A DNA stretch of 64,000 bases, taken from NCBI RefSeq assembly GCF_004117935.1, contig NZ_SDOY01000101.1, positions 1 to 64,000 of the forward strand, given 5' to 3'. The DNA comes from Streptomyces roseicoloratus. Its GTDB lineage: Bacteria > Actinomycetota > Actinomycetes > Streptomycetales > Streptomycetaceae. The position numbers and the translations under genes are program-made. The notes beneath the pieces are model-generated. The model was given only the letters and a program-made list of their open reading frames with translations. It was not told the DNA's origin and searched no databases. Of the stretch, positions 27,701-33,607 are shown in pieces. The stretch's first letter is position 1. Each line of letters begins with the position of its first letter.

Positions 27701-27777
27701 TTCTGCGGGTCACCGGGGGTCTGGCTCCGCGCGCCGTTGTTGCTCCGAGGCCGCTTCTTCTGCACCGGTGCTCGCAT
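24724..27777 (-). CDS. cvnA: Conservon sensor-kinase-like protein CvnA
   Basis: A 1,017-residue membrane protein. One transmembrane segment is near residues 50-72 and another near 375-395. The long outer region between them resembles the nitrate/nitrite-sensing (NIT) type. A HAMP-like region, a coiled coil and a GHKL ATPase domain follow (N box ELLENATSFSPPD, then DGGIGIA and EGLGIRVTALLA). I see no standard HELRTP phosphoacceptor box, which is typical of CvnA proteins. The C-terminal 250 residues are Ala/Gln/Pro/Glu-rich and include tandem GQFEQP units. It heads the cvnABCD operon. Confidence 0.93.
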   Translation of the reverse strand: MRAPVQKKRPRSNNGARSQTPGDPQNPGLPAEPATPEPVTSGGRAKRVRGRLVAGVALVGVTMLAAGAPMLLTASADLDESVGLVALAELDRQAVTLAHSLSDERDEVVAYIAAGRDDQGGDGAAKDKRRITDARSARVDRQIDEIRPAAPEELRRELAGVPSIRRAALTGKGSALEAHKAYTDVIAKLQALADRLAAHTPARAAEAVRAPAALGRATEQASTERGLLLAALAVPRPEPSGATHYDPATGTYVTDRPEGAEEADRARNALTAAAQQARVRELAALADFDQAADTEARDSLAATVAGPEVKSAERHLARLTDRPELSESELDTDPAKLDAALSSRIEQMRGVESSLAAQRVERLSALRDDDVTALEVRVAFLGGCLLVAVGIATYVARSMTRPLAAVRIGAARLAAAPEPQHEQPIRFTGRNDEFAQVVRSLNTLQGRLAALSAQVERLDGERADLAEAREALAAELAAQRAELQGQNALLTAELERLRDTVHHTFVNLSLRSLGLVERQLGVIEKLEEREQDPDRLATLFKLDHMATVMRRHSENLLVLAGHEHHHGHPGPVPLVDVLRAAVSEIERYERVSIQSLPPHAQVAGFAADDLSHLIAELLENATSFSPPDTQVQLSGWLLESGEVMLSVQDGGIGIAAARLAELNARLADPGTAGADGEGLGIRVTALLAARHGVRVELREHTQGGTTAVVVLPLPLLPTAPPATVPPTVTLAATGAQAPVLNLPGSVAEANSNTLPSRHRDPLVEAAERAIAEAEAAEAEAAQAAEAQAATAPEPTYEGVPAPEARQQPEAGQFEQAGEPGQAGRFEQPGQFEQPGQFEQPGRFEQTRESGQAAQADPSAQTRQTRQTAQTAHAAPSGQPVPSVPAPGQSVAETTLQVRLPDPPAEPDVHERAPEEPFAEAPAAGEPEPGPQAGRWERVTDKGLPKRTPRTVRQTRTSAAPIRRGGVDAEALRRRLGGFQRGAENGRRDVAAEIRAAETARPDTYTENTGDTVEEARS
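25243..25350 (-). repeat. Six 18-bp units encoding GQFEQP repeats in CvnA
   Basis: Six consecutive 18-bp units of the form CTGCTCGAACTGCCCGGG (plus-strand reading), with the fifth the most diverged. They stay in frame as P-G-Q-F-E-Q hexapeptides. A 9-bp Q-T-R/Q-T-A repeat lies next to them at about 25165-25205. Confidence 0.85.
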
Positions 27778-28150
27778 TCTTGACTCGTCCGCCCATGAAG
27801 CAGAGGTGACGACCGGTCACATGTAAGAGCCCCCACCCCTGGTGTGTCTTCCGACCATTTCAGCGGTTCTGGTCAGGGGACTGGCATCGGCCGCTCCGCC
27901 ACCCGAACGAGTGAACAACACTCCGTAGTTGGGGAACAACTCGCCTCCGTGCGCGCAGGGGCGCCGGGCTTACCGCCGGTTGGATCTTCCGCGCGGGCTT
28001 TGGCAGGATGCCCGCCCGCAGCTTCCGGAGCCCCCGGCTCCTGCCCCGCCGCCACCGTCGGAACCTTTTGGTACAGGCCATATCGGGTCGTCCGGACGCG
28101 TCGGGGAGGACCGGTGCGGCGGGGGCGCCCGGCGGGGCAGACTGTGGATC
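27778..28150. promoter_or_regulatory. 373-bp divergent region between cvnA and PP2C gene, with GTGAC-N5-GTCAC dyad
   Basis: No gene is supported. GTGAC (27806-27810) and GTCAC (27816-27820) form a perfect inverted repeat 29 nt before cvnA, a possible operator. A short GGACGAG before the cvnA ATG is the likely ribosome site. On the plus side CAGACT lies shortly before the PP2C ATG and could be a -10. The middle is ordinary GC-rich sequence. Confidence 0.4.
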
Positions 28151-28933
28151 ATGCGTACGGAAGCGGCGTCCCTGCCCGGCAGCACCGAACGGCCCAATGA
28201 GGACTGGCTGGCCGCCGTTCTGCCCGCCTCGGGGGTGGGCGGCGTGGTCGTGGTCCTGGACGGGGTGACGCCGCCGGCGGACGGCGACGGCTGTGCGCAC
28301 GGGGTGCCGTGGTTCACCGCCCGCCTCGGGGGCGCTTTGACGGAACTGTCCGCTTCGCGAGGTGATCTGACGTTGCCCGGGGTCCTCTCCCTGGCAATCC
28401 GGCGCACCGCGGACGCCCACCGGAACACCTGTGACCTTTCTCACGTGCGCACGCCGCAGGCGACGGTGGCCATGGCGCGCTGGGGCGCGACCGCGGTGGA
28501 GCACCTCGTACTGTCCGACGCGGCCCTGCTCCTCCAGGGCCCGGACGGCGCGGTGCGGTCGGTCCTCGACGACCGGCTCGACCACGTCCCGGCGGAGGTG
28601 CTGCGCTCCCGGGAGGCGACGGACCGGCTGCGCAACCAGGAGGGCGGCTTCTTCACGGCCGCCGCCGATCCGTCGGTCGCGGACCGCGCGGTGACCGGTA
28701 CGACCCCGAGGGCGGAGGTCCGGGCGCTCGCGGCGCTGTCGGACGGGGCGACCCGCTGGGTGGAGCGGTTCCGCGAGGGCGACTGGGCGGACCTCTTCGC
28801 GGTCCTGGACGGAGAGGGCCCGTACGGCCTGCTGCGGCGGGTGCGCACGCTGGAGACGGCGTGCGCCGGCGCGGGCGGCCCGCACCGCCGGAAGCTCCAT
28901 GACGACGCGTCGGCGGTGTACGCGGTGCTGTGA
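28151..28933 (+). CDS. PP2C-like protein phosphatase (atypical)
   Basis: A 260-residue soluble protein with the PP2C metal-binding pattern: PNEDWLAAV and VVLDGVTPP near the N-terminus, LSDAALLL in the middle, ALSDGATRWV and a terminal HDDASAVYAVL. These match PP2C motifs in order, though spacing is compressed. The likely role is dephosphorylation of Ser/Thr phosphoproteins. ATG 28151 follows a short leader; upstream in-frame starts would cross a low-complexity stretch. No kinase is adjacent. Confidence 0.75.
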   Translation: MRTEAASLPGSTERPNEDWLAAVLPASGVGGVVVVLDGVTPPADGDGCAHGVPWFTARLGGALTELSASRGDLTLPGVLSLAIRRTADAHRNTCDLSHVRTPQATVAMARWGATAVEHLVLSDAALLLQGPDGAVRSVLDDRLDHVPAEVLRSREATDRLRNQEGGFFTAAADPSVADRAVTGTTPRAEVRALAALSDGATRWVERFREGDWADLFAVLDGEGPYGLLRRVRTLETACAGAGGPHRRKLHDDASAVYAVL

Positions 28934-29049
28934 CGCGTCGGCGGGCACGCGAACGCCGACCCCGTCGCACCGGTGCGCACGCGGGCCGTGGCGCGCCGAC
29001 GAGCACGCGGCCCCGCGACGGGCGGGGCCGGCGGCGTGCGGGCGCCGGG

Positions 29050-29592
29050 TCAGCCCTCCGCCGACCGGACGTTGAAGTGGTGCAGCAGCCGGGCCAGTTC
29101 CGCGACCTCCGCGCGGTCCCAGTCGGCGAGCTTGCGCACGTACCGTTCACGGCGGGCGTCCCGCACGTGCCGGAAGCGGCCCTGGCCCTCCTCCGTGAGC
29201 CGGACCAGCGAGGCGCGGCCGTCGGCGGGGTCGGGGTCGCGGGCGACCAGGCCGAGTTCCTCCAGGGCGCGCAGCTGCCGGCTCATCGTGGCCTTGCCGA
29301 CGCCGAACCAGCCGGCGAGGTCGGTGGCGCGCTGGGGCCCGGCCTCGTCGAGGCGTACGAACAGGCCGTAGGCGGCGGGCTCCAGTTCGGGGTGGACCTC
29401 GCGGGCCATCTCGCCGGACTGGGCGCGGGCGCGGCGCAGGAAAACCGCCAGTTCCCGCTCCAGGGCGAGGAATTCCTGGTCCACACCATGACCGCCCCTG
29501 GGTCCGGGGTCCTTCCCGGTACCGCTTCCGTGCACGTCAGCACCCCTCGCGCGCTTTCCGCTCGCTGAAAGTTTCCTTCGGGCCGCGGCCAT
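29050..29592 (-). CDS. MarR-family transcriptional regulator
   Basis: A 180-residue winged-helix regulator. The DNA-binding helix region is ATDLAGWFGVGKATMSRQLRALEELGLV, and the wing contains DPADGRASLVRLTEEG. ATG 29592 is preferred because AAGGAG stands 8 nt upstream; a GTG at 29535 (with GAGGGG) would give a 161-residue protein nearer the family average. It is divergent from the GH25 gene and may control itself and that gene through the dyads in the shared region. Confidence 0.88.
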   Translation of the reverse strand: MAAARRKLSASGKRARGADVHGSGTGKDPGPRGGHGVDQEFLALERELAVFLRRARAQSGEMAREVHPELEPAAYGLFVRLDEAGPQRATDLAGWFGVGKATMSRQLRALEELGLVARDPDPADGRASLVRLTEEGQGRFRHVRDARRERYVRKLADWDRAEVAELARLLHHFNVRSAEG

Positions 29593-29620
29593 CGCCGCAG
29601 CTCCTTCAGTATTTCGCAGG

Positions 29621-29675
29621 CGTAGACCAACGGCGGCACCCAGGCCCTCTTCCGCCGGGCGGTCTACGTGCGTAG
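29621..29675. promoter_or_regulatory. Inverted repeats in the MarR/GH25 divergent region
   Basis: CGTAGACC (29621-29628) and GGTCTACG (29661-29668) are a perfect 8-bp inverted pair. The latter overlaps a tighter dyad CTACG-TG-CGTAG (29664-29675). Their place just upstream of the marR start suits autoregulation. Confidence 0.45.
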
Positions 29676-29768
29676 CGTCGTGTCCGGCGACACCGCCTGA
29701 CATGTCCACACCATAAATCCCCGGGGCATGTCCGCCAGGTTCCCCCACCGAGCTTTCGGAGGCACGCG

Positions 29769-30605
29769 ATGCGTGTGCACAGATCCGGAACGTCCCTCGC
29801 CGGCGCCGCCCTCGCGGCCCTGGCCCTCCTCCTCCCCCTCACCCTCGCCGGCCCCGCCGGCGCCGCCGAGGACCCCGGCGCCCGACAGGTGCCCGCCCGC
29901 GGCTCCGCCTACATGGGCATGGGCGTGATCGCCCACGACGGCCAGGGCGCCCGGCCGGGCGGCATCTCGGTCCAGGCCGTCCAGACCGAGGGCGTCGACG
30001 TCTCCAGCCACCAGGGCAACGTCGCCTGGTCGACGCTGTGGAACAGCGGGGTCAAGTGGGCCTACGTCAAGGCGACGGAAGGCACCTACTACAAGAACAC
30101 CTACTTCACGCAGCAGTACAACGGCTCGTACAACGTGGGCATGATCCGCGGCTCGTACCACTTCGCGACGCCCGACACGACGAGCGGCGCAACCCAGGCC
30201 GACTACTTCGTGAACAACGGCGGCGGCTGGTCCAAGGACGGCCGGACGCTGCCCGGCGCGCTCGACATCGAGTGGAACCCGTACGGCGCCACCTGCTACG
30301 GCAAGAGCCAGTCCGGGATGGTCTCCTGGATCCGCGACTTCGTGAACCGCTACAAGTACCGGACCGGCCGCGACCCGGTGATCTACACGGCGACCAGCTG
30401 GTGGAAGCAGTGCACCGGCAACTACGGCGGCTTCGCCACGGCGAACCCGCTCTGGATCGCCCGGTACGCGTCCACGGTCGGCGAACTCCCGGCGGGCTGG
30501 GGCTACTACACGATGTGGCAGTACACCTCGTCCGGCCCGACGGTCGGCGACCACAACCACTTCAACGGGGACCTCACCCGCGTGAAGGCGCTCGCGAACG
30601 GCTGA
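29769..30605 (+). CDS. Secreted GH25 lysozyme (N-acetylmuramidase)
   Basis: A 278-residue exported muramidase that cuts the MurNAc-GlcNAc bond of peptidoglycan. ATG with GGAGG 6 nt upstream. A signal peptide (about 33 residues ending AGAA) is followed by the GH25 barrel: GVDVSSHQG (Asp77), ALDIEWNP (Asp166, Glu168) and a C-terminal MWQYTSSGPTVGDHNHFNGD. It has no separate wall-binding domain. It resembles the Streptomyces cellosyl/lysozyme M1 type, which acts on both acetylated and de-acetylated walls. It ends at a strong hairpin. Confidence 0.94.
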   Translation: MRVHRSGTSLAGAALAALALLLPLTLAGPAGAAEDPGARQVPARGSAYMGMGVIAHDGQGARPGGISVQAVQTEGVDVSSHQGNVAWSTLWNSGVKWAYVKATEGTYYKNTYFTQQYNGSYNVGMIRGSYHFATPDTTSGATQADYFVNNGGGWSKDGRTLPGALDIEWNPYGATCYGKSQSGMVSWIRDFVNRYKYRTGRDPVIYTATSWWKQCTGNYGGFATANPLWIARYASTVGELPAGWGYYTMWQYTSSGPTVGDHNHFNGDLTRVKALANG

Positions 30606-30726
30606 CGGGCGCCCACCGGACGCCTACGGGCGCACGCCGGACGCCTGCGACGGACGTCCGCGCCGTACGGGTGCGGCACGGACCGACGACGGGTGCGTAC
30701 GGCGGACGGCGTGACGAGAAGGGGGC

Positions 30727-30767
30727 GACGGGCTCCCGGGTGGCGGCAGCGCACCCGGGAGCCCGTC
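30727..30767 (+). terminator. Perfect 16-bp hairpin after the GH25 gene
   Basis: Arms 30727-30742 and 30752-30767 pair perfectly over 16 bp with a 9-nt loop, followed by TCTTTC. Confidence 0.88.
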
Positions 30768-30788
30768 TCTTTCGCCGCACCTCTTGCC

Positions 30789-30806
30789 CATTGGTATGGA
30801 CCAATG
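30789..30806 (+). promoter_or_regulatory. dre-like operator (DasR) upstream of the LPMO gene
   Basis: CATTGGTATGGACCAATG is a 7-bp perfect inverted repeat around ATGG. Its TGGT-N4-ACCA core matches the DasR-responsive element of Streptomyces (TGGTCTAGACCA core), and it lies 96 nt before a chitin-active enzyme, the class of gene that DasR controls according to N-acetylglucosamine supply. Confidence 0.65.
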
Positions 30807-30901
30807 CGACCCTCGGACCGTGCGCGGCATCCGCAACTGCCGCGTGCCGCAGGCCTGTTGCTCGTCACGTCCTCCCCCACGCACGAGAGAGAGCTGCCCG
30901 C

Positions 30902-31834
30902 ATGCCCCGCATCACGACCTCACGGACCCGCCGCGCCGCCGCCGCGACCGCGTTCACCGCCGCCGGCGCCGCCGCGCTGGTCTCCCTCACCCCGGCCGCC
31001 GCCCAGGCCCACGGCGCCGTGTTCAACCCGGTCAGCCGGATCGCGGCCTGTTACGCCGAGGGACCGGAGACGCCCACGTCCCAGGTGTGCAAGGACCTCG
31101 TCGCCGACTCCGGCACCCAGCCGCTGTACGACTGGAACGAGGTCAACATCGCCAACGCCGACGGCAACCACCAGGCCCTCATCCCGGACGGCAAGCTCTG
31201 CTCGGCGAACCGGGAGAAGTACCGCGCCCTCGACTGGGCCCGCACCGACTGGCCCGCCACGCCGGTGAACTCCGGCGCCTTCGGGTTCAAGGTCCGGGTG
31301 ACCGCGCCGCACTCCGGCACCATGACGATGTACCTCACCAAGCAGGGCTTCGACCCGACCCAGCCGCTCAGGTGGTCCGACCTCGACAGCACCCCGGTCG
31401 CCGTCCACCAGACCACCCGCACCGCGACCGACGGCTACTACGCCTTCACCGGCGACCTCCCCGCCCGCACCGGCCGCCACATCGTCTACATGGTGTGGCA
31501 GCGCAACGACAGCCCCGAGGCCTTCTACAGCTGCTCGGACGTCACCTTCGGCGGCGCCGCCCAGGCCGTGACCACGACGTCCGCGACCACGACGTCCCGG
31601 GCCGCCACGGCCGGGACCGCGCAGGCCCCGACGGAGGCGGAGATCGCGGCGGGCGCCTCCCTGTCGACCGTCAGCCACGCCGGCCACGGCGGCGACGAGC
31701 AGGCCCCGGCCCTGTCCGCCGACACCGCCGATGCCCCCGCCTCGCCCCTCCCGCTCGCCCTGGCGGGCGCCGGCGCCCTGGCCGCCTTCGGCGCGGGCAG
31801 CCTGCTGCTGACGCGGCGGCGCGGCGAGAACTGA
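30902..31834 (+). CDS. Secreted AA10 lytic polysaccharide monooxygenase (chitin-binding), membrane-tethered
   Basis: A 310-residue copper-dependent LPMO that cleaves crystalline chitin or cellulose oxidatively. The signal peptide ends AQA, leaving His37 as the mature N-terminal copper ligand (HGAVFNPVSR). The second histidine of the brace is His137 in TAPHSGTM. The AA10 domain ends near residue 220. A Thr/Ala-rich linker and a hydrophobic tail ending LLLTRRRGEN follow, with no LPxTG or LAxTG sortase site, so the enzyme appears to be tethered to the membrane rather than freely secreted. A dre-like box upstream points to DasR control. Confidence 0.93.
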   Translation: MPRITTSRTRRAAAATAFTAAGAAALVSLTPAAAQAHGAVFNPVSRIAACYAEGPETPTSQVCKDLVADSGTQPLYDWNEVNIANADGNHQALIPDGKLCSANREKYRALDWARTDWPATPVNSGAFGFKVRVTAPHSGTMTMYLTKQGFDPTQPLRWSDLDSTPVAVHQTTRTATDGYYAFTGDLPARTGRHIVYMVWQRNDSPEAFYSCSDVTFGGAAQAVTTTSATTTSRAATAGTAQAPTEAEIAAGASLSTVSHAGHGGDEQAPALSADTADAPASPLPLALAGAGALAAFGAGSLLLTRRRGEN

Positions 31835-31850
31835 CACCGCACACGGCTCA

Positions 31851-31881
31851 CGGAGGGGCATCCGCACCGGGCGCCCCTCCG
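31851..31881 (+). terminator. 9-bp hairpin after the LPMO gene
   Basis: CGGAGGGGC (31851-31859) and GCCCCTCCG (31873-31881) pair perfectly, 17 nt past the LPMO stop. Confidence 0.65.
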
Positions 31882-32035
31882 GTGGCTCCCCGGGCGGTGC
31901 CCCGGGCGGCATTTCGCGCCATGTCGGCGCGGACGGGTGAGAGCGGGCGCGGTCCTGGACACCCTTGGGGAAGGCTCTGTTCGAACAGCCGTCCCGCGCA
32001 CCCCCGCCCGCCCCGCCCATGAAGGAGTGCCTTCC

Positions 32036-33187
32036 ATGCGCCATGACCAGCCGTGGACCTACCACCGCGGAGAAGGGCTGCGCACGTTCGGAGTGGAGGA
32101 AGAACTGCTCCTCGTCGATCCCGAGACCGGGGTCCCGCAGCCGCTCTCCGGCCCCGTCACCGAGATCGCCGGCTGGCACGCCGACGTGCTGCGGCCCGCC
32201 GACCGGCTGGAGCCGGTGAAGCCCGAGCTGTTCTGCGAGATGCTGGAGATCGGCACCCGGCCCTGTGTCACCTCGGCCGAGCTCGACGAGCAGCTGCGGC
32301 AGGCCAGGATCGCGGCCGCGGCCGCCGCCAAGGAGGCGGGCGCGGCGGTGGCGGCGCTCGCGACCGCGCCGGTGCGGTTCGACCCTCGGCTCAACCCGGC
32401 CGAGCGGTACCGGCGCATCGAGGACCGGTTCGCCCGGCTCGTCGACGACAAGCTCACCTGCGCCTGTCACGTCCACGTCCACCTCACCTCGGCCGAGGAG
32501 GGCGTCGGCGTCCTCGACCGGATCCGGCCCTGGCTGGCCCCGCTGCTCGCGCTCAGCGCCAACTCGCCGTACTGGCAGGGCCGGGACACCGGCTACGCGA
32601 GCTGGCGCCACCAGCTCTGGTCGCGCTGGCCGATGGCCGGGCCGAGCGAGCTGTACGGCGACGTCGAGGCGTACGAGGAGACCACCCGGGCGATGCTGGC
32701 GAGCGAGGTGCTCGTCGACGACCACATGGTCTACTTCGACGCCCGGCTGTCCCGTAGCTACCCGACCGTGGAGGTCCGGGTCGGGGACGTCTGCCAGCAC
32801 GTCGAGGACGGCGTGCTGCTCGCCGTCCTGGTCCGCGCTCTGGTGGAGACCGAAGCCAGGTCCTGGCGGGCCGGTCTGGAGGCCGACCCGGTACCGACCG
32901 CCGTGCTGCGCCTGGCAGCCTGGCGGGCCAGCCGGCACGGCCTCGGCGCCGAACTGCTGCACCCGCTGACCTGGCAGCCGGCCGCGGCGGCCGAGGTCCT
33001 GGAGGCCCTGCTCGACCACGTCGGCCCGGCCCTGGACGCCGCCGGCGACCGGGACCTGGCGGAGCGCGGCGTCGCGCAGCTGCTCGCCCGCGGCACCGGC
33101 GCCGACCTCCAGCGCGCCGCCCACGACGGCGACCCGGACCTGGCCGCGGTCGTCGCCGACGCCGTACGCCGAACGGTCCCGGCCTGA
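32036..33187 (+). CDS. YbdK-type carboxylate-amine ligase (GCS2 family)
   Basis: A 383-residue ATP-dependent ligase of the glutamate-cysteine ligase 2 group. The signature FGVEEELLLVDPETG is at residues 18-32; ELFCEMLEIGTRP, HVHVHLT and an RVGDVCQ segment follow in family order. Such enzymes couple amino acids weakly in vitro, and the natural substrate in Streptomyces is uncertain; actinomycetes make mycothiol rather than glutathione. ATG has AAGGAG 10 nt upstream. Confidence 0.88.
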   Translation: MRHDQPWTYHRGEGLRTFGVEEELLLVDPETGVPQPLSGPVTEIAGWHADVLRPADRLEPVKPELFCEMLEIGTRPCVTSAELDEQLRQARIAAAAAAKEAGAAVAALATAPVRFDPRLNPAERYRRIEDRFARLVDDKLTCACHVHVHLTSAEEGVGVLDRIRPWLAPLLALSANSPYWQGRDTGYASWRHQLWSRWPMAGPSELYGDVEAYEETTRAMLASEVLVDDHMVYFDARLSRSYPTVEVRVGDVCQHVEDGVLLAVLVRALVETEARSWRAGLEADPVPTAVLRLAAWRASRHGLGAELLHPLTWQPAAAAEVLEALLDHVGPALDAAGDRDLAERGVAQLLARGTGADLQRAAHDGDPDLAAVVADAVRRTVPA

Positions 33188-33206
33188 CCGTGACGCCCCC
33201 CGACAG

Positions 33207-33470
33207 GGGGAGCCGCCGGGCCGGGAGCCGCCGGGCGGGGAGCCGCCGAGCCGGGGCCCGCCGAGCCGGGAGCCGCCGACCCGGGAGCCGCCAGGTGGGG
33301 AGCCGCCGGACGCCGGCCTCGTGAGCGGTGCCGCGCGGTGGGGCGCCGCCGGGCGAGGAGCCGCCGACCCGGGAGCCGCCAGGCGGGGAGCCGCCGAGCG
33401 AGGAGCCGCCGACCGGGGAGCCGCCGGACGCCGGCCTCGTGAGCGGTGCCGCGCGGTGGGGCGCCGACCC
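33207..33470. repeat. GGGAGCCGCC minisatellite between convergent genes
   Basis: Many copies of a 10-15 bp unit around GGGAGCCGCCGA fill this stretch. On top of it, about 50 bp at 33297-33347 recur at 33415-33465 (118 bp apart). The remaining intergenic sequence to 33607 is GC-rich, contains GTGACCGCCG/GTGAACGCCG steps and holds no supported gene. Confidence 0.8.
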
Positions 33471-33607
33471 CGTGGCCGCCGCGCGGTGGGACGCCCGACC
33501 CGTGACCGCCGCACCCTGGGCCGCCCGCCCCGTGAACGCCGCGCGGTAGGGCGCCCGCCCGGCAGTGCTTCCCCGGCAGGGCGCCCCGGCGGCGCCCCAC
33601 CGGTGCG

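Noticed and set aside
25504..27783. Plus-strand frame of about 750 codons opposite cvnA
   Set aside because: No domains, Gly/Val-rich shadow composition; cvnA is well supported by motifs and operon context.
33328..33549. E-P-P repeat frame in the minisatellite
   Set aside because: It arises from the tandem repeat itself, has no ribosome site and ends in unrelated sequence.
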